Assembly (NCBI RefSeq): GCF_000208865.1
Contig: NC_018395.1
Location: 2,697,920 to 2,761,919, forward strand
From: Neospora caninum Liverpool
Lineage: Eukaryota > Apicomplexa > Conoidasida > Eucoccidiorida > Sarcocystidae
DNA length: 64,000 nt
Direction of reading: 5' to 3'
Part shown: piece after piece, positions 23,553-41,186 of the stretch
How the letters are laid out: every line of letters begins with the position of its first letter
Position numbering within the stretch: the first letter of the stretch is position 1
Notes under the pieces: generated by a model
Databases searched by the model: none
The model's input: the letters and a program-made list of their open reading frames with translations, nothing else
What the model was told of the DNA's origin: nothing
Program-made: the position numbers and the translations under genes

Positions 23553-23567
23553 GAGACGAGTCGTCTC
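23553..23567. promoter_or_regulatory. Inverted GAGACG pair in the divergent promoter
   Basis: GAGACG is followed after three bases by its inverse CGTCTC. Read on the minus strand, one arm is AGAGACG, which fits the (A/T)GAGACG heptamer described upstream of several Toxoplasma genes. It lies about 680 bases before the AMPK start codon. A role here is inference; a chance match is possible. Confidence 0.25.
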
Positions 23568-23913
23568 TCCAGCATATATGCGATAGAACCCCAGTAGGAT
23601 TCAGAAAGCAAATAGGGACGATTTGGAGACAAATCGAATTCTTTTCTTTGCTGCCCTGCCACTTTGTCTCCTTCCTTTCCATCGTCTCTGTTGCTGCTGT
23701 CGTGCGTTTCCTTGTCTGAAGATCTCTCGTCTTGTCGCCGATGAGTTGTCTCGCTTAAAACTCCAAGAATTTGTGACATGACGTTCTAAACAACGCAGTT
23801 CTTCGATCGCCACCCGCTACGCTTTCTCGTGTCCAGCTGTCTCTCTTCCTTCTTTTTCCTCTCCCGGAACGCAGTCCGATCCACAATCGGGACGCTCCAC
23901 CTCTTTCCTCGCC

Positions 23914-24146
23914 TCAATCTTGTTCCTCTCCTTGATCTTGTTCCTCTCCTTGATCTTCTTCCCTCTCCTCCATCTTCTTCCTCTCCTTAATCTCCTTCCT
24001 CTCCTTGATCTCCTTCCTCTCCTTAATCTTCTTCCCCTCCTTGATCTTCTTCCTCTCCTTGATCTTCTTCCTCTCCTTGATCTTCTTCCTCTCCTTGATC
24101 TTCTTCCTCTCCTTGATCTTCGTCGTCTCCTTGATGTTCTTTCTCT
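23914..24146. repeat. 18-bp pyrimidine-rich minisatellite upstream of AMPK
   Basis: About 13 imperfect tandem copies of TTGATCTTCTTCCTCTCC end roughly 100 bases before the AMPK ATG, so the array is probably within the 5' leader or core promoter. Nearly all bases on the plus strand are pyrimidines. The minus strand of the array reads as Lys/Arg/Glu-rich peptide in every frame, which is a side effect of the repeat. Confidence 0.9.
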
Positions 24147-24242
24147 GCACAGTCTTCCTCTTCGCTCCAGGTTGGCGCCGAGCTGTCCCCCCTTTCTTTC
24201 TTTCTCTTTCTGTCTCTCTCTCGGCTTCGCCGTCTTGAAACA

Positions 24243-30709
<6,467 letters not shown>

Positions 30710-32682
30710 GCCTATACACCTAGAGACTGCCGAAAGGCAACAAGAATGGCAGGAAAGAAAGGAAAGAGAGCTTCTTCAATATACTACTGGCGTCCATATT
30801 ACAGGTCCTTCATTTAAACCAGGCGCATCTTCTTTACCGTGTGTATCCTTCCCCGCGGAGGAAAGATCGGGATCGCGGCCTGGAGAAAAAAAGACGTTCC
30901 CGTCGGTCTCTCCCCCCCCTGTTTTTGCGTCAGTCGGCAGGTCGCAGGCAGAGAGGATAACGCGAGAGCAACAGCGACAGGGATCTGCGAGTTCGCGTTT
31001 GGTTTTCTGTGACGTACTCGTCTCTCGCATTGCCTGGCTGCGGTTTTATTTGTGGGAGGGTTCGCCCCCCTCTCGCTCCTTCTGCTCTGTCGTCAGGTCG
31101 CCAGGTCTGAGGCAGAAATGGGCACGTCTTTTGCCCGGGGCTGCTGCCGTTCGCAAAGCTGAGTCGATTCGAATATCCATTATCACATTTATATAGATTT
31201 GTTTATGTGCAGTGGTGTGCACATTACGTACGTACATCTATGCACGGATGCACATGTTCATGAGGGTATCGCTGGGCTACGTTCAGAGCGTTTGGACGTG
31301 GAGTCCACAACGTGATCTGTGCTCGCCAACAGAGAGTTTTGTGCGTTGACAGCGCTCCTCGTTTTTCGGAGGTGTTCCGCGGCTCTTCCTCTGTTTTTGC
31401 GTCTTCGTGCGAAGGGGAAAAACACCCCCCAGAGATGGCGGGGGAGTGGCGAGTATCACAGGACGCGTCGCCTTGTGATGGACGTGCACCATAGCCGTGG
31501 CGTTCCTGTTCACGCACCTTCCCGCGTACAACACGCAGGAACAACACGAACTCAAAAGGGAAATATTTGAAACCAGCGACTCCTCGTCCACAGAAAAAAC
31601 CGTTCCTTTCGGGGTTGCCTCGCGGACAGGAGGCTGTCGAAGCACCGTTCAAATCCAGCTACGCATCGGCGTGTTCTTTATCTCTGACGTCTGCTCTTGT
31701 TACCCGAATACGTTTCCTCACTAACGTTTACGGGGTTGCGGCAGCTACGCTGGTTCAGCTCCATGCAAGAACTGTTAGAACCGACACAGATAGCGCTCTT
31801 CTTTGGGACGCATTAGAGATGCGAAGACGCGATATGAATTGCAGTGCAAATACGTCGTTCCTTTCCTCGCGGGGGGACGTTTGGGTTTTTTTACTAGTTC
31901 AACGAAATGTGACAGAGCTGTCGACTGAATGTGCAGCTGCGAGACATACACGCATGTCTGTTTCTTTCGCGCATCCTGGCTGCTCTGTGAGTCTGTTCGT
32001 TGTGGGCAACATGAAACAGGGTAATCCTTGGCGCTGTCTAAAATGTGTTTTACACAGGGCCTGTCTACTAAGAAAAGGATGCAACGCGCGCACACGTCGA
32101 GAAAATGTTCCCACAGAAAAGCCTCATTCTTTTTTGTGGAACACACCGATACCTGTGAGGCGCAAAAAACGCAAATAGAACGAGTTGTTTCTCCTGAGAA
32201 TGCGGTACGAGAAACCATCGCAAGCTAACAAGACGACACGAAAAATTGGGGATTACCTCTCGCTCTCGACAGAGAATTCGTGTTCGCTGTTAAGATTGGT
32301 CTATCGTACCGCTGCTCGAAATAATATGCGAGAACGGCTGCATCAACGCGGTAGCGGACCGACGACTCCCGAGCACCATTTTTCTCTGTCCAAAGTGATA
32401 CTTAAATTCTCCTGGAATGAGCCTCCTCCCTCTCATGTCCCACGGAAGCCGCCTATTTGTGCCGGCTTAAAACAGCCTTCTCTGCGAAAACGAGTATAAC
32501 AGACGTACGGACACGCTTAGATACCTCTGCAAATCTTCATACTTCCTGCGGTCTCAGTGTCCTAGAGGCACCTGCAGGGAGCGTTTGCCGTTCGCACGAG
32601 TGCCTCCGCCGGCTGTAGCGCGCGCTGTAGCACTCTAGTGTTTTGCGGGGCCTTGCTCTGAAATGCTTCTTCGGGGTCTTCC
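30710..32682. other. Intergenic region between convergent AMPK and RING genes
   Basis: No exon series or RNA gene is recognised in this 2-kb stretch. It should include the 3' untranslated regions of both neighbours. Confidence 0.55.
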
Positions 32683-34866
32683 TCATATCTCCTGTTCCTC
32701 TCTTGGGTGCTCGTACGGTTCACCTCCTTCCACTGCCTCAGGCATGTGGGGTAGACCCGTGCAATCCCCATCACCCTCACCCTGTGTGTCTCCCAGCGTC
32801 GGTTCCGTGGCTATGAAGTCTTCCTCCCCCTTTCCCTCGCCCTCCTTGATCGCCACGAGACACAGCGGGCACGTTCGGCGGCCGCTGTGGACGAGCCAAT
32901 CATGAACGCAGTCGTAGTGAAACAGGTGCATGCACCTCAGCGTCATCATGTCGTCTCCTGTTTGATATTCAGCCAAGCAGATGCAGCAGCAGCGATTGCT
33001 ATCTCCAGTGTCTACCCGCGCTTCGCCCTTCGCATTCTCTGTCATCTTCCCTGCTGCTGTCCGGCCGCCTCCGTTTCCAGAAGGCGCTGCACCAGACACC
33101 GTGGGTGGGGGCGCCGATGTTTCCTTCGAATACCCGCCTCCAGTTCCTCCGGAAAAGGCTTCTCTGCTGCCGATGGCTCCAGGAGGTACCGGTGGTTGTG
33201 CCGCGATGCCTGGCTGCATCGGTGGAAGCTTCGGGCCTTGTTTACTAAGGGCTGATCGCGTGGACGACCTAGATACGTCCCCACTCCAGCTTCGTGCTGA
33301 GTTGTGGCGGCGTGGCGGGCCTGAGGTGTCTTCGTTCACGGGCGAGAGCGCATGTCGATCGGAGCTCCTCTGAACAGTTCTCTCACCCTTCCTCTTGTCC
33401 GTGGCCGCACGCTTGAACGTCCATCGGCGCGTGCTTCTCGAAATCTCCGCTTCGGAGAGCGGCACATTGCGCTCTGCTTCCCCAGCCCGTCCCGATCCCC
33501 CCGCAACGCGGACGGCACCATCAAAACCCCACAGCCTCGCCCACCCTCCAGATCGCGGTGTCCCGCTGGCAAACCCGGCGCTTCTCCAGCGTCCGCTCTG
33601 ATGGAGGAGGAGCAGTGGCTGCTGCAGCATTAGAAGGAATTGATCGAGGTCTCTGCGGCCGACAGCTGTCATCGAAGCGATTAACGCACGTTCGAGTGCC
33701 TCTTCGCTCGCCAGCATGTCTTGCATGGGCAAGGCGCGCTCGAGGACAGCTTCTTGCTCCAGCCACAAGTGGAACACGAGGTCGTCTTCGATATCAGACA
33801 CACCAGCTTGGTCGAGAAGTCGGCTAACCGACGACGCGCTTGGCAGACTAAAAGACGAAGAACCGGGAGAATCTCCCACGCCTCCACTCCGCGAGGACGC
33901 CGACGGCGCTCCTCGCGTGGCTGCGTCCCGGGTGTCACCCTCTCGGGTATCGGCCCGGCGGCGGGATGTGCCTCTATTCATGTGGCTAATGGAAGACGAC
34001 GGAGAGACCCACGTCCCCCGCCCCAACGACGCAGCTGCCACGATGCGGCCTGAGCGGAGTCCTTCTCCAGGCACTGGAGGAAGCTGGCGGTTTTCGAGCC
34101 ACGGCAGCCGATCTCGTCGCCTAGATATTCTGGGGGCCAAAACTCCCCGGGCAGACCCTCTATGTCCCGAGACGGTGTTCTGCCCTCCAGTGAATTCGCG
34201 CGAGGCAGTGAGCGGATCTTCGACGAATGACTGGATTTCCAGCGCCTCTCGGACAAACGTCGTTGCTCTGCCTGATCTTGTCCCTTGCGTGAAGTCTACT
34301 TCGGCAAGAAGGGAGTTCACAGATGTGTTGACAGTCCAGGAAGGGACTCCCTGATGAGCGCGTGCACGGAACGATGAGGGCCTGAAGCTGCGGCGCGGGG
34401 CGCTCCACGAGCTACAAGGTTCCCTGGTCCGAGACACAACCGGAGAGGAGATCACCGGTTCGAAAGCCACAGGCGCTGGCAAAGGACTGCGGGATGATAG
34501 CCGCCTGAGACCAAAGAGGCGTGCGGCAAGATCTCTCTCGGACAGTGGATCCGATCTGGACCTTTCTCGTGTGCTCTCGAGACGCCGATCACTGCTAACT
34601 GCTTCCCGCCTCGCTGCCCCTTGACGGCGTACTCCTCCTCTCCGCATTCCCGGATTCAATCGTTCCTCTTGCCTACCCTCCAACCGTGACCCTCTCTTTC
34701 CACCTGTCTCCCGGGTAATCGTAGCGGGACGACATTCCACTGTTTCACCCTGCGCAGCTGATTTCTGTGCACTACTTCGCCGAAACCAGTGCGCGTCGTC
34801 CGCTTTTATCCTCGTTTCTACGTTGGGGTCCCCTGCACGATCTCCCAGGAGCGAGCCAGTGCACAT
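32683..34866 (-). CDS. RING-H2 zinc finger protein, probable E3 ubiquitin ligase
   Basis: The frame is open from upstream of 35667 down to the stop at 32683, but the first ATG in frame is at 34866, giving 727 residues. The open 800 bases above it may be coding through an upstream exon, or may be leader. The RING-H2 finger is near the C-terminus (32860-32991): C-x2-C in CCCICLAEYQ, then RCMHLFHYDC supplying Cys-x-His-x2-His-x2-Cys, then CPLC. All eight metal ligands are present. The tail after it is acidic. The rest is Arg/Ser-rich and looks disordered, apart from one helical block around DIEDDLVFHLWLEQEAVLE. RING-H2 domains of this type recruit E2 enzymes; the substrate is unknown. No transmembrane segment is obvious. 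Confidence 0.85.
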   Translation of the reverse strand: MCTGSLLGDRAGDPNVETRIKADDAHWFRRSSAQKSAAQGETVECRPATITRETGGKRGSRLEGRQEERLNPGMRRGGVRRQGAARREAVSSDRRLESTRERSRSDPLSERDLAARLFGLRRLSSRSPLPAPVAFEPVISSPVVSRTREPCSSWSAPRRSFRPSSFRARAHQGVPSWTVNTSVNSLLAEVDFTQGTRSGRATTFVREALEIQSFVEDPLTASREFTGGQNTVSGHRGSARGVLAPRISRRRDRLPWLENRQLPPVPGEGLRSGRIVAAASLGRGTWVSPSSSISHMNRGTSRRRADTREGDTRDAATRGAPSASSRSGGVGDSPGSSSFSLPSASSVSRLLDQAGVSDIEDDLVFHLWLEQEAVLERALPMQDMLASEEALERALIASMTAVGRRDLDQFLLMLQQPLLLLHQSGRWRSAGFASGTPRSGGWARLWGFDGAVRVAGGSGRAGEAERNVPLSEAEISRSTRRWTFKRAATDKRKGERTVQRSSDRHALSPVNEDTSGPPRRHNSARSWSGDVSRSSTRSALSKQGPKLPPMQPGIAAQPPVPPGAIGSREAFSGGTGGGYSKETSAPPPTVSGAAPSGNGGGRTAAGKMTENAKGEARVDTGDSNRCCCICLAEYQTGDDMMTLRCMHLFHYDCVHDWLVHSGRRTCPLCLVAIKEGEGKGEEDFIATEPTLGDTQGEGDGDCTGLPHMPEAVEGGEPYEHPREEQEI

Positions 34867-37800
34867 GTCCAGAGGCCTTCGTGCCCTGCGGCGAATCGGC
34901 GAATGTGGGTAGAAGGGTGATGCTAAATGTGTTCTCGAAGGTACTCTCGTCGTCGGCACTGTCTCGCCACTATAGGCTCTCTTCAGCTGCCAAGGGGGCA
35001 GAGTCTCGCGAGCTCCACAGAGAGATGTAAGGTCAGGGAATTTTGGCGGATGGACTGCACTGTGCCTTTGAGGCGACAATCCGGTGCACCGAGTCCCAGA
35101 AATCAGTTCACGACTGCACGGTGATGGGAGAGGGAAGGCACAATTCACCTCCTCCACGTCAAAGTTGACCGGTCCGTCGACGCAGGGAGTACGGTTTTTT
35201 GCAGCACCGTGGATGTAGAGGGTCCGCCCGTGCCTCGCCGCTTCTGAAATCGTCCCTGGCTTTGGAGGTGTGACTGACCGGTTGAAAGAAGACACCCAGC
35301 GTGTCTCGAGCTTCCTTGAGTGAGAGGTCTTTGCACGATGTTGGCAGTAAACGCGTGCTAAATTGAACAGGATTCTCTGCGAATGGCAATAACGTGGCTG
35401 GGACAAGCCCAGCCGACTTAGCAGGGACAGCTCTGCCTCTAAAGCGCCAGTCCGGCCGTCTCCATCGAGCGTTGGGTCTGCCGTTTTGACGAAAGGAAAT
35501 CGAAACACTGCTTCACGCAAGCAATATAAAGGACGGTGCTGTGTTGTCGGTCCTTCTGGAGGTCCGTGACGCGGCTGCACACACTTGAGGCACGGACGGC
35601 TGACATGAAGACTCCGTAGCTGCGGGGGTACAGCACTTTCCCTTGTAACGAGGTTTTTGGCCGTCAACGGTGAACTGAGCAGCTTCGTCCTCTACTCTAT
35701 ACTGCGGAAAACGCCTGTCACCGTTGCCCTTACTATGAGCCGCTGCGTCCTGCCGATGCGAGAAAGGACGGAAGAGACACTATGGAATGTGACGCTCCTG
35801 ACGTCCGTTGGCCACTGCGGTTTCGTCAGGCAACAAATCCACACGAAGGGATGAGCGTAATGCACGCCACGGCAAGCCTTTAGCGACACAAGATAATTTG
35901 TGTGTGTGGAAGAACATGCTCGGAGTGACGTGCTGACGCCCTCTCTTAGTACTCCTCTCTCTTCCATGCAGAGACTACCACTCTTGCGCCAGGCGACCGA
36001 AGAGCCGTACAGAACTCGACCGGATCGATACTGATTGCCGTTCTGCCAGCCCAGCACAACTAGGTAACAGGGGAAAATCCAGAGGCGCGCACACAAAAGA
36101 ATTGACGTCCCCGTATACGACAGACTCGTCTTCCGTAACCACGTTGGAGCTTGTGCTGCGGTGACCAGGCGGGGCTCCAGCAATTCGCGGCGAGGCGCAA
36201 GTCAACAACTGATCAGTGTTGCGGCTGGGGCATGACCACGAAAAACGATACCGCACCACGCGATCTACAGCACCGTGAAAACTGGGGAAGGAGGAACGAT
36301 GATCTCCGCGCGAACAGGAAGACCGCCTCACAGCGACTAAGCCATGATTCTGGTACCGTCGCAACACGTGGCGATACTGTCGTTCTCTCTTCAAGCCGCG
36401 TTCTACGATGAAATGGCTGAAGCCAATGTGGTGGTGGAAGCCCAGCCCTGCTCTGGCAGCCCGGGGCGGTCTATGAAGGCATCAATACAGGATTTAGCCA
36501 CTGATGGAATGCGGACGGCTTCGGAAGAGCCAGTGAGAGGCAGATCACCCCGTGGGGTGTGGTGTTACGTTGGTCCCATGCCGAGTGATTCATAGTCACG
36601 GGTTCCCCCACAACACCACATGCAACACGTTTGGTCACAGGCATTCCCAGCGTTTAGCTTTTCCGAATGCGGGATGGTTCACTTAACACTTGCTTGCAAG
36701 AGGACCTCATATGACCCAAACTGGCGACAGTGGACGTGAAGGAGTGTCGATCTGGGATCAACGAAAGAGGGGAGACTGTAGACGTGGCTTACACCGTCTA
36801 CATCGGGCTACGGGGCGGGCCGATAAGATATCAACGGCTCAACAGACTGGTGCCGAGAAAAAAAGCAGCACGCGCATAACGGATGGCAGCCGAACCAGCG
36901 ACGCCCCCGATAGGACTGATGTGTGTGTGCTTGAGATCCTGAAGCGCTGCACACGAACGTTCCGCTGGATCACCGCATTGGTTTTAAAGAGCATCATCCT
37001 GCGATGGTCAGCGGCCAAGCCACGTATCTGCCAGGACTCCGTACGCCACAGACACGTGTAGAATATTAAAAAGGCAAGCGGCAGAGCGAGGTGGAAGGCC
37101 TGTCCGTACTGCATACTCTTCCACAACCGGTTTCCTGCCTGGGGAAACCAGTATGGGCACACACCCCCACGGCGCTGACGAGCACGACAAACGCGTGACC
37201 ATTCTCAACGCCCCCCTTTGTTTCCGAGGGTTTGCCTGCTCCCGCAAGCGCCCCAGTCCGCATTCAACACCAGTTGGTTCGTATCTCCGGGAAAACTGAA
37301 CACGCAGCAGTACAGTGCGCGCGATAACCCTCCTCACTGACCGGTCGCCCCGACGCCAGTTGCATTCACCTGTCGCTGACCTCCTCACCGGACCTCTGTG
37401 CCGAACGCCGGGCCACAAAAGGAATTCCGTAATCACCCGTCTTTTGTCAAGACTGTGAAATGCATATCTGCGTGCCAAGCGTTTACCACCTCAAGTAGAC
37501 ACGGTCGCCCCGCTGAAGTCGCGCAGGATATACGTTTTGCAGATACACACAGTGCTAGCCACCAGGTACCTGTAAGGACCGCGGGGGACCGGAAACGTGT
37601 AGGCGCAAGTTGGCTCGCCCGGCATTTTGAGTTTGAACTGCCCATGAGAAAGAAAGTATTGTCGACGGAAGCTCGACTGCGGTGCCAACCCTGACCAATC
37701 CCCGCTCCACGCGTGTCCGCGACACACGCTGCTTTAGGTCCCGCGAGACAAAGGCAGCCCGGGAACACGAGTCCCCAGCTGAGGTTAGCCGCTAAATGAA

Positions 37801-39176
37801 GACGACCGTCGGGCCGCGACCAGCGCTTTCCCACCGCGTTGTCTACTTCGGTTGCGGATTGCCTGGACGATTGCCGCGTGTGTTCTTTTCACTGACAACC
37901 ACGCACTGATCTACTTTCCTCCTGGCGGATTTAGACCCACAGCCACAAACCCGGCCAAGGGTAAGAAGAAATAGTAGTGTCGAAAGACGGGTTTGTCGTT
38001 AGTGGAACTAGCGCTGATGTCTAGTGTCACGCAACCGCGTTTGTCTACTTTGAGTTGTACGCTAGCGGGGCGGCCGGCGAGCAGCAGCTGGCGGTGTCCA
38101 ACAATGCCTAGGCCTAATCTGTCTACCGAAAAGAAGTGACGCGTGTCAGCAGCGACAGTAAACTTCTCCAACGCTGCGACTCTTTGTCGAAGGACCGTGC
38201 ACCCTTCCCGGTCCTGGCACACGGCGCCGAGTGGAACGGTCCGCTACCCCAGTCTTGGGAACACGAAACGGAGAAAACGCGCTACGCAGTGACGTCAGCC
38301 TCAATTCATGTGAAACTACGGTCGAGCTCCTGAAAAGCGAAGTGTTGTACGCGCGACAACCGGTTGGAGCTACAATCTACGATACGTGGTGCCCGAGGGA
38401 ATACGGTTGCTTTCCGTTGGACCTCCATGCTATCGCGTGTCACTGTCATGAGTATCTCCGCGCCAAAGTCGCACAATGGAGCGTCTCTTCGGTCGCCTCT
38501 CGTTCGAGTTACACTAGTGAAGAGCAAGAAGACACCTGAAAACAGAGACACACGCAAAATGGACGGAACTCGAAATGCCACGTTGCCCTTTTGCGGACTT
38601 GGTCACAGGCACGCTGCGCAAACAAATATATCTTGTTTGTGTGGTGAGCAAGACGTAGACGAAGTGTGTATCGCCTTCTTAGTGACGAGAAAGGGCGGAG
38701 GTAGAAGCCCAGTCGCCGTGGAGGGGCGGTTGTATGTGTTTTGTTGCACATGACTCAATTCTCTTAGTCACTGAGAGGACACATTCGTCTCCGCTACGAC
38801 GCTATCCGCAGGCGAACTGCGTCAAACGGAGCGAAGACCAGCAGCAACCTGTGCCGCCGCCACTCCCAGCCGGCTTAGCGTGCGTGACAATGGACCAGAC
38901 ACCGCGACAAGGGTAGACGCTTTCCTATATATAGAGCGGCACTGTTTCCTCAGAAAAGGACTGAGCAACACAAACGAAGTCACACGCAAATGCACACCTG
39001 TTTTGAGTGCTTACACGTGAATACAATACATATGAACATGCATCCACTCAGCGATTCGTGAATGTACCGACACAGGGAAGCCATGCGAAGGATCTCGGGG
39101 ACAATGAAATGAAAATGACAAACCTAGAGAGGATGGAACGGAGACAATCAGCGACGAAGGAGGCTTCTCGATTTTC

Positions 39177-39250
39177 CTTCAGACAGCCAAGAGAAACTTG
39201 TAATCAATGCGTTTTGAGCTCATCGACTCTAGTTCCAAAAGAGGTCATCC
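39177..39250. repeat. 75-bp direct repeat, copy 1
   Basis: Begins CTTCAGACAGCCAAGAGAAA and is nearly identical to a second copy 185 bases downstream. The differences are clustered in the middle around AATGCGTTTTGAG. Confidence 0.9.
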
Positions 39251-39361
39251 TGTGGAAATAGGATCAGCCTTCCGTCTAGTTCGCACGAATGAATTACCGC
39301 GACGAATGATGCGCAAACAAGAGAGTGATATACGCACGCCACGGAAGACCGCTCTTCGTCT

Positions 39362-39436
39362 CTTCAGACAGCCAAGAGAAACTTGTAATCAAAGCGCTTT
39401 TTGCTCATCGACTCTAGTTCCAAAAAGAGGTCATCA
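39362..39436. repeat. 75-bp direct repeat, copy 2
   Basis: Second copy of the 39177-39250 sequence in the same orientation. The flanks show only weak similarity, so this may be the remnant of a roughly 185-bp tandem duplication. Confidence 0.9.
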
Positions 39437-41186
39437 TCCAGAAACCGGGGGCTTTTCGGCACCCTTCGAAGAGCAACTGTCTCTACACATGCACGTCGAA
39501 AAAAAAAACCGTGCGTGTGCAAGGCACAATGCCCACACACAGACTCAAGGCCGCATAGTACCACTGTCGCGATGTGATACGAAATTCCCGTACACGGACG
39601 CACAATAACAGAAGAACCAGCTACGATATGGGCCTCGACTGCCTTTATGAAACGATGGTTAAAGACTGGAGCGTCTCTCTCGCGTTGGATCAGACAGTAT
39701 GTACACAATTCGCGACACTCAACAGTCGTGCAAGAGGAGAGAATTGCTTCCCTCTTCCGCGCCGTCTGATCGCCCGTCGCGAGTTATCATCCTTACGGAA
39801 CGCCGAAGAGACACTCACAGCCCTCCAAATAACAACAGGGGTACTGAACTGGACAGGAAGTTTGTGCTGAAGTGACGGAAATCCGCGACAGGTCTACAAC
39901 GCAAAACCGAGGACATGATTGGCACCATCCGAACTCTTTTCCACCGGAAGGATTTCCCTACACTTGAGCACGGGATTGGAAGGGAAATGATTTGAACAAC
40001 GGAGAAATTGACAGCCAATCAGACCCGAGCAACTTTCACTTACTAGCTCAAGAGCGTGGGGCGTATTGCCCCAGAGGGGAGGAAGGCAACCGCGGTCACG
40101 TTTTTTTCGGCAGGACCGCCGAAAGCGAAGCCGCGTGTTTGTTCAAACAAGTTCACCTCTGGTCCCTTCGGCCACATCCCAAAGATTCACCGGTCTTCCT
40201 GCACAAACGTTGTGTCTGTTTTGCCTGCGCACAATATTCCCTCATCCCGGCAGCATGCGTCGGAGTCGCGATGCCACCGCATTCCCCTGTACCCACACGT
40301 GCCTACAATGAACCTTCTCCCGGTTTCGAAAAGCGTGGCTGAACATGAGACAAAGAAAAAAGACAGTTGTTAACTCCTTCTGAAAACACCGCTTCGGCGT
40401 GCATCGCAATCTGTACTCCACTCGTCGCCGGAGACCGGATAGGGGGGAGACTTCGCCCCGCCCCACACGCCGGCGCGAGACGGGGCTGCTAGAGAGGAGC
40501 TGGGAGCGGCGACGTGAGAAAAGGAGCGAGACTTGTGTGTTACATGCAAACAGGCGAACAGCGTACATCTACAGCCACCCTACAAAAAGCATCGACAAAC
40601 AGCGACGGTGACTTGTCTCGTCAGCAGACATGTAAATCCACATGCTGGTGATCCTGGTCGCGGTTTTAAAGCCTGTCTCTGTAAAAGACACCTACAAGTA
40701 TGTGTGCGTGAACTACCGAGAAAGACCTATTTGGTTTTGTTCCCCTCAAGGATAAGTGAGACGGAGAAAGGGCTGTCGGCGTTTTCCAAATCTTTAGGAA
40801 TGTGCGTGCGCGACGGAGAAGCCGGCTTTTCTCTCCTGTATAATCTTTCCAAGAAGGATTCAACACTGAGCGCTGGATCGCAGGCCGACTGTCTCCCTTT
40901 CCATCTTTCTCTTGCCGACTCAAATACACATGGATGTCCGTATCTGCGTACTTGTACACAGATGCGAAGAACAGTTTCTACCCAAGGCGCAAAAAATGAT
41001 CCCTGTGCGCGAAAAAGGCAGGTATTGATACGCGCACGGGACCTCGAATCCGCCTTCCTCCGTCAGGTCAAATCGCTCCCTTTTCTAGATGCTCGGTCTT
41101 CCCCTTACCTTGCTTTTTGCGTCCTGGGTCTCCGGTTCTCGCCGATCGCGTCGTGCTTTCTCCGTTCTCGAGGACGCGTCTCCCAA

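Larger units (their letters stand above)
22345..24242. other. Divergent promoter region between mitochondrial-protein gene and AMPK gene
   Basis: This 1.9-kb spacer separates two start codons pointing away from each other. It must hold both promoters and leaders. It contains the 18-bp pyrimidine-rich minisatellite and an inverted GAGACG pair. A 355-codon minus-strand frame (22712-23779) is open here but has no recognisable protein features. Confidence 0.7.
34867..41186. other. Long divergent intergenic region
   Basis: About 6.3 kb separate the RING gene ATG and the preferred PARN ATG. The first 0.8 kb is open in the RING frame, and the last 0.65 kb is open in the PARN frame. In the 35.7-40.5 kb core I find only short open frames without conserved motifs, plus a pair of 75-bp direct repeats at 39.2-39.4 kb. 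Confidence 0.5.

Noticed and set aside
40533..41186. N-terminal extension of PARN from 40533
   Set aside because: The codon at 40533 is TTG, not ATG. In-frame ATGs at 40800 and 40962 remain possible but the context at 41187 is better.
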